Shown here: in pieces, positions 1 to 26,164 of the stretch
Layout of the letters: each line of letters begins with the position of its first letter
Position numbering within the stretch: position 1 is the stretch's first letter
From: Xiphophorus maculatus
Taxonomy: Eukaryota; Chordata; Actinopteri; Cyprinodontiformes; Poeciliidae
Reading direction: 5' to 3'
Length of the DNA stretch: 64,000 nt
Assembly: GCF_002775205.1 (NCBI RefSeq)
Contig: NC_036451.1
Span: forward strand, 26,035,139-26,099,138
Translations under genes and position numbers: made by a program
Notes under the pieces: model-generated
What the model was told of the DNA's origin: nothing
The model's database searches: none
What the model saw: the letters and a program-made list of their open reading frames with translations, nothing else

Positions 1-180
1 ACCAGACCACAGAGGGGCAGACTACTGGAAGGACAGAATTGACAAAATGATGTTGTTCCTTACCAGTTGCTGGAATAATAATAATAATAATAATAATTAT
101 AATTTCAGGAGCAACATCCATCTAACCTTTTGCTTAGTTTTTCCCGAATGGCTGATGCCAATCCAGTGACTATATGTGTA

Positions 181-290
181 AGGAGAAGCATCCAGAACAA
201 GCATACTCCATAGAAAAACAAAAGTGGACATTATTTGAACTCAGGACCTATTTGTTTTGAGGCAGCAGCTTTAACCACAGTGCTAGGATC
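181..290 (-). repeat. Diverged copy of the tRNA-B-box repeat
   Basis: CCAGAACAAGCATACTCCAT then TATTTGAACTCAGGACCTAT and GCAGCAGCTTTAACCACAGT match, with many changes, the usual order of the repeat at 45873 and its known extension (GAACCCAGGACC ... TAACCAC). Confidence 0.4.
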
Positions 291-753
291 GCATTTCCTG
301 GTTGGAAAGAAATCTACTAACCAAAATTACTTTACATTTTACTTAAAATGGTCCAATAAAAATGTATCCCAACTACCTTGATCAGATCTAATGTCAGAAG
401 AGGGATTTTGGGGAGAAGCCTTTAGTCAATATAGTTTGATTAGAGAACCAGAAGAAATTGTGTCAACACCTGCACAGCTCAACGGTTAACGGGTATCTGG
501 CTTGTGCTGTAAGAACGATCCTGCTCACAATTGTCCATCACAAAACTAAATCTGTCCTTATAAAGAAAAAAATAGCAAAATCTAGAAAACCAGTAAGTAC
601 TTTTAATGCAATCTGTGTCTTAAGTGGGAAGGATTGAAAACTGTTCTAATGAAGGCATGAGGGAGATAAAGTCTAGTGATCAGAAGCTCTGTAACTGGTA
701 GGAGGAGGGAACTGAATGATCAGGTTTCAGTCAGTGTGAAACCTGATGCAGTT

Positions 754-978
754 TTATTTGTGACTTTGCTCTTTGCACTGACCAACCGCTCCTATAGTCT
801 CCAGCTCTCTGTCATAAATGCATTGTGTTTTACTGTGTAGCGTAGCATCGCTCCTGGACGTTCTCTGGGTCCTCCCCTGAATCATTTGCAAAACAAGATC
901 ATGATAAGTTCTGACATAGACACCAAGGTCTGTCAACATCTTCATCAATTGCTGGATAGAGGAATGACAGGAGGTTTG
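754..978 (-). other. Unidentified open frame, possible terminal exon or chance
   Basis: On the minus strand the frame is open from about 978 and reads through IQQLMKMLTDLGVYVRTYH, then MIQGRTQRTSRSDATLHSK, to a TAA that lies inside an AATAAA hexamer. The amino-acid mix is protein-like, with few simple repeats, and an acceptor-like CCAG precedes IQQL's glutamines. I do not recognise the family. It may be a 3'-terminal exon of a neighbouring gene, a transposon scrap or chance; no partner exon was found. Confidence 0.2.
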
Positions 979-3357
979 AATAGCAAGTTAAAACAATACC
1001 GCTTTAAAAATTGGTTTCAGGTGAGCTTAGTCAGAGGAACGTGGAAGAGCTGAGGCAGAAAGCAAAGAGGCAAATTGAGGGAAGGACAAATTACCAGGGT
1101 GACAAAGCCTGACACTAACAATAAGTGAATGTGCTAAAATGCACAAACACAATAAATAAGTTAAAAAAAACACACACACACACACACACACACAAAAAGA
1201 ATGAACATAGCAAACATGATGTAAGTAAACAAAAGGATCTTTCCAGCAATAATAAGAAACTAGAATCACAAGACTGATCAAAATACCAACACAAAATCTA
1301 AAACCCAACATAAGACATGCTACCTTTTCTAACTGCCCTTTAAATCTGCTCTACATGACTAAATTTGGTGGCCCGGCACTCTGAATAATTGACTTCCTGA
1401 CTGAGCTGTTGCCTTGATCCCGACTCGAAGGACATGTTTTCTTAAAGAGATGCACTTGGAGTGTTTCTATCCAAGTGCGGACATAAAAATGACCACCTGT
1501 GTCTTTCAGCATGGAAACCACAGATCAAAGTCCAGGTCTGATGAGTGCTTGTGACTCATACATGTCCTGTCAAAAGATTCTCCCACCTGAGCTGTGGATC
1601 TCTGCAGCTCTCCCAGAGCTCCCATGGTCCTCTGTTTTATTTGCGCCTTTCCAAGCCTGTCAAGTTCTTTTCTCACCCATGTTCTCCAACAAATCTCTGA
1701 GACTTTCACAGATTTAAGAGTAAGCTTGATTTAAGAGTTCAAGTTACATACAGGTAGATTTCATTTTTGAATGGTCAGTTTTTATTTTGGATATTTAAAA
1801 TATCTCCAGTGCGGAGTGTCCTGTACAAAATTAAAGTTCATTACTGGCATTGTTGTACCATTATTAATATATTTGTTGAAAATGGTTTCAGAAGGACAAT
1901 ATTATCATTTATGGCAGTCATTTCTGGGAACAATTTGTCATCCAGCAAAATCTGTTATCGTGATAGGACCATTTTTTTCAAACGCGAACTCGGGATTTTA
2001 CTGGAATGACGGTCACCACACGACCACATCCTAACAGCTTTCTGTGAGAAAAGCGCCCTCTGGTGGTGGATTACAGACTCAAACAGAGTCTTTTTGATAA
2101 GCTCACAATAAAACTAGAATTTGTTATTGTGACTACTTTTATACTCAAACCCTAAAAGGGTGACACGCTCACTCCCATTAGCTTTAGTTTATCGTAAACT
2201 GATTTTTTTTTTTTTAAATAACTTTTCTAACATTGCAGCATATTTTCAGTTGAGAATTAGGTGCAGCTGTGTCACATAAAGGCCTTTAAAGCAACGTGAA
2301 AACCTTTCTATAGCATATCAATGCTTCTGATACAAGAACAGACACAAAACAAAAAGCAGAGACGATTGTTTGACTATATTGATGGAGAACTGTTTATTTT
2401 TTCAGTTTAGTTCAGTTTAGTGACATTTAACTTTTAGCCTCAGTTTCAACAATGACAGAGAGAAAATATTCTGGTGACAGAGGTATCTGGTACAATGGGT
2501 AGATTACACTTTATTGACAGTTCACCTTAATGTGAAAATTCTTTTTTTTTTTTTTTTTCAGAGAACAGACTGCTAGCACAGCAGCCTCCTCCATTTTTAT
2601 TACACTTTACATCCATCACAGCCACGAGGGATGACGAGCCTTGTCTTAAGAGATCACGGTGATTTGAAAAAAATAAAAATAAATAACAAAAATCTGTAAG
2701 TTCACAACTTTAAACATGAAGTGAGAAGTTCCAACTAAATGATGTCTGTTATGAGTTAATATTGCTTGACAATAAACCGGAGTGCTTGTTCATGTAATAC
2801 TCTGCACTGGAAAATTCTCATGTAAACGGTTTAGAAAGTTTGAGAAAATTACTCGTGGATGTTGTTTTGTCTGACGCAAGAGGCTGGAATGAGCCACTCA
2901 AACTCTGACAAAGCTGGAGCAACGTTACAAAAACACCTTTTTCTTTTTTTTTTTTTTTGCTATTAAGCTGGTTGGTATTGTGAAGTAAGTCGAAGGCTTC
3001 TACCACTAAAACGATAATAAGATGCATCTGCAGTAACACAGGATCAGGCTGACATTTAACAGCACCTTTCATTAGGCAGCTTTACAGTACTAAGTGTGTT
3101 ATTTAAGAGTAAGTTTATGTATTTGCAGGGGAAAAAAACCATGCTGGACTTCAGTATATAAAGCCACCGTCACCCAGCCATGCTATGCATAGTGCACAGT
3201 GCTCGACGTTTTGTTAGATACACCAGAGAATTGCAGTGTATTGATGTCATTTACAGGAAATGTTTAGGGCAAGACTAAACCTCAAAGCCCAAGTCTGATA
3301 AACTGGATCACTCCACTTTAGGTCCGCTCCTCATTCCCTTTCTTCATTCTCATCTAT

Positions 3358-4090
3358 AGGGGTGCACCGATTGCAGCTTGTTAGCCGATCACTGATATTT
3401 AAAAAGCCTGACCTGCCAGTTCAGACTTTTTTTTGTCTAAAAAGTTGTCTACTTCATAAAATCCTCCCCACAAAAAAATCACACTTGAAAAACATCAAGT
3501 GTTTTTAACAAATCATTCTGTACTAAGTAATCTGTTTAATTAGGGCAGAAGCAGAATTTAAGTCCCTTAAATGCACAAGCTAATGAGTAGAACAGCTACT
3601 GGACGGCAAATACGTAACGGTGAAAGAAACACTGAAAAGAAACATCGAGGAGTGTATTGGATAAAACTTTGTATCAGATTAATCTCTGTGCATTCAGTCC
3701 AGAAACGAGCCTGGGGAGCGATAGAGTGGCTAAGCAGAAAAACTGAAGGCGAAGGGGGAGGTAGCTAGCATAGCGTCGCTAACGTGCCTGATAGCCACTC
3801 CTTCTTTACACAGTTAGCTTGCGCTGGTTAGACAATTGTATTATTTACATCACACTTCACGATATATCTGAGGCTTTTCCCACACTCTCCCTCTGGCTGT
3901 CGGTGGACATGACCCAACTGCGCACCAATAAAACTTTAGAGATTTCACGTGAGCCAGAACTACCCGCGTGCCATCACGAGCGCGACCGTCCGTCCGCCGC
4001 TTTACAAAATGCACATAGATGGCACTTCATCATCAGACTTTTTAAAAAAAAATGTATCAGCGATAACCGTTTTTGCCAATTGTGCCTCCA
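3358..4090 (+). mobile_element. hAT-like element end, incomplete
   Basis: Begins TAGGGGTGCACCGATTGCAG followed by GTTAGCCGATCACTGATATT, the standard start of fish hAT-like MITEs. A possible other side is the TGTATCAGCGATAACCG stretch near 4055, but no CCCTA end was found, so the right limit is uncertain. It lies just downstream of the ttc39c stop. Confidence 0.4.
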
Positions 4091-4161
4091 GTTCCTTTGA
4101 AATGAAAAGCACAGGGAGTGCTATTGAGACTTTGTGCGAAGTTTCTCCCCTGGTGGAGGAG

Positions 4162-17920
<13,759 letters not shown>

Positions 17921-18777
17921 GCTGCTGGGGCTGATGAGGATGTATGAACACATTGCATTCTGATGCTTACGGTACTTATGAGCCTCAGCGTCTCTGAATA
18001 ACGATAGAATGACGTACAAAATGTATAGGAAGGAAAGGTTAGTGTGAACCTAATTCCTAAAATAATGGCCTAAAACATTTTTTTTTTTTTGCCACCAGTA
18101 TGTTTTTTTTTTGTTGCCTAAATTATCTTTTGGCTATAAGATTTTTGTTTTTTGAAAAAGTGATTTCTCAGAACTAACTTTTTAGATTCTTCTACATGGT
18201 GCCAGATTTTTGCTCTCATATCGTCCAAAGAATGTGGCTCCGGAATTCTTGTTCATTCTGAAACATCTTGGCAGACCTACATCATGCAGTCGTGTTGTTT
18301 TTTTGTTTATTTGTATTTCAAGAGAGAAGGGACTTTATAATGGCAACACTTTTAACACAATCACTCTTTTTGTAATTGTTCCATTAGACACTTTAACAAT
18401 TACCATAACTGAAGTCTGCATAGGAGAAACTACTTAAAACATGAGACCAAAGAGGCCAGAAAGCAAAACGTAAAAAAATATATTATTTTAACTGAACTTT
18501 GTTGAAGACTGAATAACTTTAGTTCCCTTAAAAAAACCCAACTACCACTATAAAATATTATCTATCTGTGGGGTATTTTTGCCCTGTTCTACAGGTGATT
18601 CAGCACTTTGCACTGATAAAGAAAACAAAAAAGTCAACACATGCTTTATCCTTTGCCCTGTACAGCAGGAGGCGGTGCCTCCGCTCTGAGCCACTGACCT
18701 GCTGAGATTATATTGGGATCACAACAGAAAAGAGCTCAGAAACTCTCTCTGTACTCTTTAACTCAGTAAAAACAGGC

Positions 18778-21700
18778 ATGGAGCTCGGATCAGCGGTTAG
18801 TGCTGTTAGGAGCAACAGAGTGCTGTTTGGTAATGAAGTGAGTCCAGCTGTCATAATAATTAAAGATGGTAAAATCCACAAAATACTCTATAGCGGCAAC
18901 TTTACTGAGGATGTTGGCTCTGAGGTAAGCTGGCGGTCACTCTCCCCTGTCCGTTAGGTTAAAAATGCCTCTGAGGGTTGATTTAGCGCCCCTGGATTTA
19001 CCCCCGCATGCCTGACGTCGTCGGTGTCTCTGCAGGTGCTGGATGTGGGGGACAGCGTGGTGATGCCAGGCGTCGTAGACTGCCACGTTCACGTGAACGA
19101 GCCGGGCCGCACCTCATGGGAGGGCTTCTGGACGGCCACCAGGGCCGCCGCGGCTGGAGGAGTGACCACCGTCGTGGACATGCCCTTGTAAGTTGAAGTA
19201 TCCAGGCCACTTGGGCAGGTTCCCAGGGCGGCATTAGGGAGGGGGCGCACACCCAACGAGGTCACGTTGTAGGCTGCGTTGGTTGATTTGGTCTCTCTAA
19301 AAAAAGGGACAGATTTGATGGAGTGCCATGTTAAGAGAGCGTTTGGTTACAACCCCTCCAGAAACAGCGTCCCTCCAACCACAACGCTCAGAAACTTTGA
19401 GGAGAAGCTGCAGGAGGCGACGGGGAAGTGCTTCGTGGACGTAGCCTTCTGGGGAGGAGTTGTTCCTGGAAATCAGGTACCAACCACATGAAATAAAATA
19501 AAAGGAGTGTCCTATGTTTTTTTTTTCTTTTGCACCAAAACATGAAAGTATTTTGCATCCTCACAGCGTGAACTTCAGCCTATGATCAAGGCAGGAGTTG
19601 CTGGCTTCAAGTGTTTCCTCATCCACAGCGGTGTTGATGAGTTCCCCCATGTGGCTGAATTTGACCTCCACACGGCCATGAAGCAGCTCCAGGGAACAGG
19701 AAGCGTCCTGCTGGTGAATTACTGGATTTGGCTCTATGACACGCCTCTTGTTAAAGGGGCAGTATTATGTAAAAACCAACTTGTTTGAGCTTTACCTCAT
19801 GTAATAATGTTATTCCCTTCCTGTGCAAAATGATTGGAGGGACCTAGCCCCGCCTTCCAGGACGAAACTCCTCCTCAGAGCCGCAATTTCCAAGCTTCTG
19901 TCTCACAGAGCAGCCCTCCGCAAATCCCTCACTCAGCTCCTTCAGACTAGCCAGCAGCAATTAGCAAACGCCTGGTGGCACTGCGCATCAGCTTATGTGA
20001 GCTACTTCTCAGTGAAACGCTGGTAAAAACATTGCTAAAGGGTTGTTTTGTGATGACTTTCTGAGTTTCAGAAAGAGCAGGCATTTTTAAAGAGACAGAA
20101 GCCCAATTTCAAGGTGTTAAATTACAGTCAAATTTCTATTTATAGCATATTTTAAAACAATTAAAGGTAAAATAGTTACTTGATTGTGCTACAAAATGAC
20201 ACCGTGTGCCTGAAAAATACATAATACTGCCCCTTTCAGAGACCTTCTGGTGATTGGTGACAAACTTAAAATCATTTTGTTTTGTATCTTCCAGTTTCAC
20301 GCAGAGATGGATGTTCAGCCAACAACGGGGAACAACGCTGACGGTAATCATTTAGATCACATGAAATTTTTGACTATTTTCCCTTTGCCTTTTACCATTA
20401 CAGATTTTGTGCTAAAAAAAAACATAAGCTGTTCTCAGAATAAAGGCTGAAATGTTTTAGTACCTTAATTTAGAATAACTTGAGATGCTGATGTTAAAAA
20501 AACTAAACTATCCACAGTCTAGGTTGAATAAAGATAATGTAAAAAAAGTGTACAGAAATCTTTGTAGAATTTTCTGTCATTTTAATGAAATCGTTCATTA
20601 AACCTATATTTTATAACCAACCCTCCCAGAGACAGACCCTTGCCAGTACGGCACCTTTCTGCGGTCCCGGCCCGATGTCATGGAGGTAGAAGCTATTCGG
20701 ACTGTTGCAGAACTCTGTCTGCAGTACCGGTGAGAGAAGTTTATGCATGTCCTCTCCAAACTTACCTTGAACTTTTCCACATTTAACCAAAAACTTATGC
20801 GAAACACTAACGCAGTAGTAAATGATTCTGATTTGGTAGAAAAATTGTAAACAAGGATAAAAAAAAAATAAAATTGCCATCACAAACTGAAGAAATCAGA
20901 CTTTTTTTACCCCGAGGTTGATCATGGTGAAGCTTTCCTTCCACAGGGACACGAGGGTCAGGGTTTAGCATTTGGACAACCAGTTTCTGGTTCTGCTGGG
21001 TGCAATGAATTGGATGATAAACTACATTTGAAATGAATTCAAGTGTAAGGGGTGGAACTATTTTTTGCATGGCTCTGTATATTCCCTTTATGTCAGCACA
21101 GGTGATTCCTCTGTTGAAGATTTGGTCGCTGCAGCAGCAGCAATGACCTCTCTGTATTTCAGGGTGCGATGCCACATTGTTCACTTGTCATCTGCAAAGG
21201 CCCTTAAGCTGATCCAGAAAGCTCGGCAAGCCGGGGCCCCCCTAACGGTGGAGACCACCCATCATTACCTCAACCTGTGTGCAGAAACTATTCCTGCGGG
21301 AGCCACACAGTTTAAGTGCTGCCCTCCCATCCGAGGCTCTGCTAACCAGGTAGATGGACTCGTCGTTTTGCAGATCCAAAGGTTATGTTCAATGGACACA
21401 ATACAAAGAAACATGATTTGCGTAATACTGTCATCGGCCCCTTCAGGAGCAGTTGTGGTCTGCGCTGAAAAGTGGACAGATTGACATGGTGGTGTCTGAC
21501 CACTCCCCCTGCACACCCGACCTTAAGAAACTGGAGAGCGGGGACTTCACGCAGGCCTGGGGAGGGATTTCATCGTTACAATTTGGTACATTTCTCAAAC
21601 TGGTGGCAGCTAGCAAATGGCAAAAAATGTTTTGTACTTATGTAAGCGCTTTATCAAGTCCAGGGGACCCCAGAGTGCTGCACACTACATTCAGTCATTC

Positions 21701-24183
21701 ACCCACACATTCACAGGCTGATGGTGGCGAGCTACTGGGTAGTAGCCACCGACTGCAGGACAAACTCCTACTACCAAAACCTATGCAATTATTTCACCTT
21801 AAATAGCTTGCATATCCAAATTTTACATTCGTTTTATATCCAGGGGGAATATCGTGAAATTCAGTCTATAAATGTTATTAACATCGACGAGAATTAGTCC
21901 AAATCTACTTGCAGAGGCTTTTGGTCCAGTTTCTGTTGCATCCAAAGTTAAATCTGTGTGTATTCAGTGTCTGTTTGATGGACCTTAAAAAGATTAAATG
22001 TCTGCCAACATGTCTGAAATGAATTCCAGATCCTTATCCCTATATAAGGATATAAACTCTGATTGTAAAGGTAAGTCTGAATGTTAAATTAGAAAAAGAT
22101 CACATAAATATGACTTATCTCCAGAGAATACTGATTCACAGACACAACGCAGGCCTTAAATCACTGATATTCCTGTGTTTCACCACAAACCCTCCACCAT
22201 GGCAGTAAAGCATGGTGGTGGAGGGCTGATGATGTAGACTTAACTATAGAAACTAAAGACGATATATCAATACCAATATCTCATACCCACAATCAACAAT
22301 GGTGGCATATGAGTGATTATTCAGGCTAGCTGTGCAGTCATATTGTCCATGCTCCTTGTGGTCACTAAGTTGACCTAGAACTTCTCTGTCTACTGAAATA
22401 TTGCAGAGAAAAATGTCAGGCTACCTGCCAAACAGCTCCACAGAAACTGGAAATATTACAGAACAGAAAGCCCCAAATCTGCAGCCGCTCTATCTGAAAA
22501 AAGAGACTCCATGTGTTGCAATAGCCTAGTCAAAGTCCAAACTTTAACCTTATTGATTTGACATTGCTAACAGGATTTGAGATCGTTTTTATTTACAAAT
22601 TTGAATGAGTAAAAAATATAAGCACTTATACCTATCAGAGCTAATAGAGCTCTTTCCAGTTTAAAATCATGAGTAACTTATTTGTTTTTTCACACACCGC
22701 TTTTGCATTTTGGTAAAGTTTTTTTTTTTTTTGAGTCATAAAGAGATACTTTAATAGATCATGATTTATTGTTGATCTGTGGTTTTATAAAACTAAATTC
22801 CTAAATTGACTTACTTCCTGTCATTAATCATCAACATTCCTATTTTGGTCGATCAGACCTGCTCTATCCCATCAGTAGAACTTCTTGATTGAGGTTTAAA
22901 TGAGGCAAATCCAACACCGAACTGGCAAATAAGTCTCGAGCTTCTACCAATCATTTACTTTTCTGTCGCAATGGTCAAAGTCTGGCAGTGGGAGCCAAGC
23001 AGACGGCCAGTTACAGTGTTTATAAATTACCACCAGGAAGCAGAAAGAGTTTCTTGTCCCTATTTTTCAGGTTTGCCTCTGTTCTGGACTTCAGCCAGTA
23101 AGAGAGACTTTCAGCTGGCTGATGTGGTGAGGCTCCTCAGCAGAAACACAGCACAACTGAGCAGCCTGGGCAACCTGAAGGGCAGCCTGGCCCCTGGCTT
23201 TGATGCCGACTTGGTCATTTGGGATCCAGAGACAGGCTTTCAGGTCAGTGTGAGGTATTCACACTGTTAAAGGGGCAGTATTATATAAAATCTACTTTTT
23301 AAAAAAACTTTACATCATGTTTTCATGTTATTCCATCATCAAAAGCATATGCGAGTGTTGCTTTGAATCTTTCATGCATGTTTGAGAAATCCTTTAATCT
23401 CCTTGGCAACCATTCAACTGTGCAAAATGCCTGAGTGGACCTAGCTCCGTCTTCAAGGCGCAGCTCCTCTTCAGAGCTGCAGGTTCCAAGCTTCTGTGTC
23501 ACAGAGCGTCCCTCTCCTACTCAGCTCCTTCAGACTAGCCATCAGCAATTAGCAAACACCTGGAATCTGTTGAGCTCATTATACGAGCTACTTGTCAGTG
23601 CAACGCTGGTAAAAACGTTGTTAAAGGGTTAATAGAGGAGCCATGTTGTGAAGACTTCCTGAAGCGGAGTTTCAGAAAGAGCAGGAGATTTTAAAGAGAC
23701 AGAGGCCCAATTTAAGCTGTTAAATTACAAAGTCAAATTTCTTCTAAGTCATATTTAATCTATATAGCATTTTTTGAACAACTGAAGTCAACATAGTTTC
23801 TTGATTGTGCTATAATATTGCACTATGTGTCATACACAGCCCCTTAAAGCTATTGTCAAGGCTGGATTTGTGCTTCATGTTTGTTTTCACTTCACAGATC
23901 GAAGAAGCAAGCATTCACCACAAAAACAAGGTAACTAAAGTCTGAAAAACAAATGGCCAGGATTGGTCTTTTTGCACAAGTGACTGACTGCGTGCGTATG
24001 CGTGCATGGGCGTGTGTTTGTGTATTTGTGCAGATGACCCCGTACCTCGGCTCCACGCTGCAGGGAGTGGTGCGTGCGACTGTCCTGAGGGGCCGGCTGG
24101 TGTACAGAGATGGCAGCTTCTGCCCTGAACCTCTGGGAAAGCATCTCCTCATCCCCCAGAGGACGGGTCAAGCACAACTGTAG
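18778..24183 (+). CDS. aln: Allantoinase, complete coding region in 11 exons
   Basis: Exons: 18778-18924, 19036-19187, 19362-19476, 19567-19713, 20295-20343, 20630-20729, 21163-21349, 21447-21585, 23071-23243, 23898-23930, 24034-24183; about 463 residues. It hydrolyses allantoin to allantoate in the uric-acid degradation pathway and is a cyclic amidohydrolase with a binuclear metal centre. Metal-ligand candidates are all visible: His66 and His68 in [11 protein letters not shown], the lysine expected to be carbamylated at 153 in GFKCFL, His189 in FHAE, His244 in CHIVHLSS and Asp317 in [19 protein letters not shown] across exons 2-3 and the C-terminal [16 protein letters not shown] are typical of allantoinase/dihydropyrimidinase enzymes; the PLNSVPPT and HSPC segments favour allantoinase over dihydropyrimidinase. 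Introns 4 and 9 each hold a copy of the same MITE. No PTS1-like tail is seen (ends GQAQL). agxt follows 2 kb downstream on the same strand. Confidence 0.93.
19751..20238 (+). mobile_element. MITE family A, copy 2 (intron 4 of allantoinase)
   Basis: A 490-bp copy starting TTAAAGGGGCAGTATTATG and ending CATAATACTGCCCCTTTCA, a near-perfect inverted pair of about 18 bases. It begins 38 bases after the exon 4 donor. Its internal sequence aligns by eye with the copies at 11474 and 23267 in the same orientation. Confidence 0.8.
22130..22570. mobile_element. Decayed Tc1-type transposon fragment (intron 8 of allantoinase)
   Basis: Contains ACCATGGCAGTAAAGCATGG then TGGTGGAGGGCTGATGATGT, a diverged form of the 'AAGCATGGTGGTGG' stretch of Tc1 transposase genes. 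It also has AATAGCCTAGTCAAAGTCCA near 22530, the diverged form of 'GGCCTAGTCAAAGTCCAGAC'. No intact frame is left. Confidence 0.5.
23267..23847 (+). mobile_element. MITE family A, copy 3 (intron 9 of allantoinase)
   Basis: A 580-bp copy starting TTAAAGGGGCAGTATTATAT and ending CACAGCCCCTTAA, 24 bases after the exon 9 donor. It shares the CAGACTAGCCA, CAGCAATTAGCAAACACCTGG-like and GGAGTTTCAGAAAGAGCAGG blocks with the other two copies. Confidence 0.78.
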
Positions 24184-26164
24184 CAAACACAGACAATGAA
24201 AACTCAGTCCATTTGGAATGTTGGGGATTTAATTGGTCTGACCTTAAATGCGTGATCTTTTTTCTTTTCTAAAGTGCACATAGCTAAAAGTTACCATATG
24301 AGCTAATAGCTTTTATTTGAAAATTGACTTTAAACAACTTAAGTGTTTAAGCTAAAGTTGAAGAGAATCGACAGTACAACAACCTCTGGAAATCTCATTT
24401 CAGTTCAGCTCGGTCAAGCTTAGACTCAAATTCAGTGAAGCACAGTTCAGTTTTTATGTCTGTGGCAAACTTTTACTCAGTACAGAGGATAGCCCAGCGC
24501 CATATATAAGCTTTTGACATCAACAGTAAGCAGAGTGTCTGCTTTCTTGACTTCATGGACTGCTTCTCTTCCCATTACACTTTTAGAAACTACATTACCT
24601 TGTTTTTTTTTGCAGGTCTGATATAACATTCTTGTTTAGAAAATCTTCATAATTACCAGAAATAAGGGCTTGAAAACATCAGCCTGTGTAGTTCATTTAA
24701 TGTGACGTGTTCACTTCATGACAGAGATCTTGAAATAAACTTTTTAATCATTTTCCAATATGACTGTAGAACAAATTCTTAAATATAAGTTAAAGTTAGA
24801 TTTTTTTCAGAGCTTTGCAATACTAGCTAAAGGACCTCACACAGGAACACTTTGTATCAGGGAATGAGACGACACTGTCACGTATTGTGAGGTTGAAACA
24901 GGAGTTTGGCAACCGCATGGTGATTTAACTGCAAGAGTGCAAACTTAGAGCAAGGCATAAAGGGAACCAGAAACAGAACCAGGTAGAAACCACCAGGGAA
25001 CAATGAAAACCAGGGAGCTTAAATACAGAGGTGTGATGAGTGACAAGGGCACCAGGTGAGTCTAATCAACAAAATGTTAAACATATGAGGGAGAGTACCG
25101 ATCAGGGGAACTGAGGGAAGGAGACGAGTAAACACAGAAAAATAAACAGCATTTTACACACTTGATCATGTTTGCTTATCTTGGATAACATCCTGAAGCT
25201 AAATCATTGCAACTTATTATTGGATATAAAGTGTATATGTTAACATTTTTATGTCTTTCAAGACCGAGTGTCATGATACTTCTAAAGGGTTTGTGTTTGT
25301 CAAACCCTTTTTTCCAAGGGGAATGATCAGGCAAAAATAGTTTATGGCCTCCTTGATCTGGAAAAATACTGAATTTGAGGGTGATGACTCGTCCAGCTGC
25401 TGACAGTTTGAAAAGAAGAGTGCATAAAGGTAAAACGTGTTACAACAAACATTTTACTAAAATTATTTCAAAAACGTGGTTGTTTACTGTTTCACTACGG
25501 TGAAACATGTCTAGCTTGAAATAAGAAAAACAAACTGGTTGGGCTGCTAATATGGTGTAAATATAAAAATGACTACTACTTGGTGATTTGTGCTCAGCCA
25601 GTTACAGTGTGAATGACATGTTCTACTATTAGACAAGGAGAAGAAAATACAGCTAGTGCAGTTCTCAACTTGATTCAATTCATGTTCTCATTCACCCAGG
25701 CTGGCAGGAGGCCCTGAAAAATCAAACATTTCTAATAGGTTGGATTGGTCTTTAGCAATAAAAACCCCTTGTCTGATTAAAACTGAATTCTGGGTAACTA
25801 GAGTCACTTATGTTGTAGTTTTCAAACAATTATTTGTTTAAAAAAAAAAGAAAGAAAGAAAAAAGCATTTAAAATGAAGAGTACAAGAAATAAACAGTTA
25901 ATTCTGAAAGCCTGTAAGCTAATTATTAACAAACAGCCACATGTCTGGTGACGTCCTTATCACTGGGAATAGGAACAGATATGTTGTCAGAGCTGGGTAC
26001 ACACTCAGTTGACAGAAGATGAAAAGGGTAAATACTGTGACAGACGTTTGACCCGAGGACTTCACTGGTCAGACGGAGGGGTGTGTCTGGCTGAGGGAAT
26101 ACTTCACCTCCGTCCCTTGCGTCTCTTTCATCTTTTTTTGCTCTGCTCGTCCTGCTGTAAAGTC
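24184..26164. other. Intergenic region between allantoinase and agxt
   Basis: About 2 kb without a recognisable coding exon. It should hold the allantoinase 3' UTR and the agxt promoter and 5' UTR. The section 24840-25140 (AGGAACAC-like, purine-rich, with motifs such as CACCAGGTGAGTC) looks like an interspersed repeat remnant, but I could not assign its family. A short A-rich GAAA run lies at 25842-25864. Nothing else stands out. Confidence 0.4.
24734..24739 (+). terminator. aln: Candidate polyadenylation signal of allantoinase
   Basis: A canonical AATAAA hexamer lies about 550 bases after the allantoinase stop codon. Only its position supports it; no transcript data are available. Confidence 0.35.

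Larger units (their letters stand above)
1..4161. other. Region downstream of ttc39c, no firm gene
   Basis: This 4.2-kb stretch follows the ttc39c stop codon and should contain its 3' UTR; a minus-strand AATAAA occurs at 2515-2510, but the true end is unknown. Repeats found: an AAT microsatellite (about 80-106), a fragment similar to the tRNA-B-box repeat (about 181-290), a CA run (1170-1194), poly-T runs, and one end of an hAT-like element starting at about 3358. A 64-codon minus-strand frame (948-754) is listed separately. Nothing else is recognisable. Confidence 0.4.

Noticed and set aside
24840-25140. A retroelement long terminal repeat downstream of allantoinase
   Set aside because: The texture resembles a fish interspersed repeat, but no paired copy, TG...CA ends or primer-binding site could be shown.
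26009-26164. An in-frame N-terminal extension of AGXT with a hydrophobic stretch, suggesting a mitochondrial leader
   Set aside because: The extended frame has no ATG; it would begin at TTG. The ATG at 26165 gives an N-terminus collinear with the human peroxisomal form, so the extension is most likely 5' UTR.
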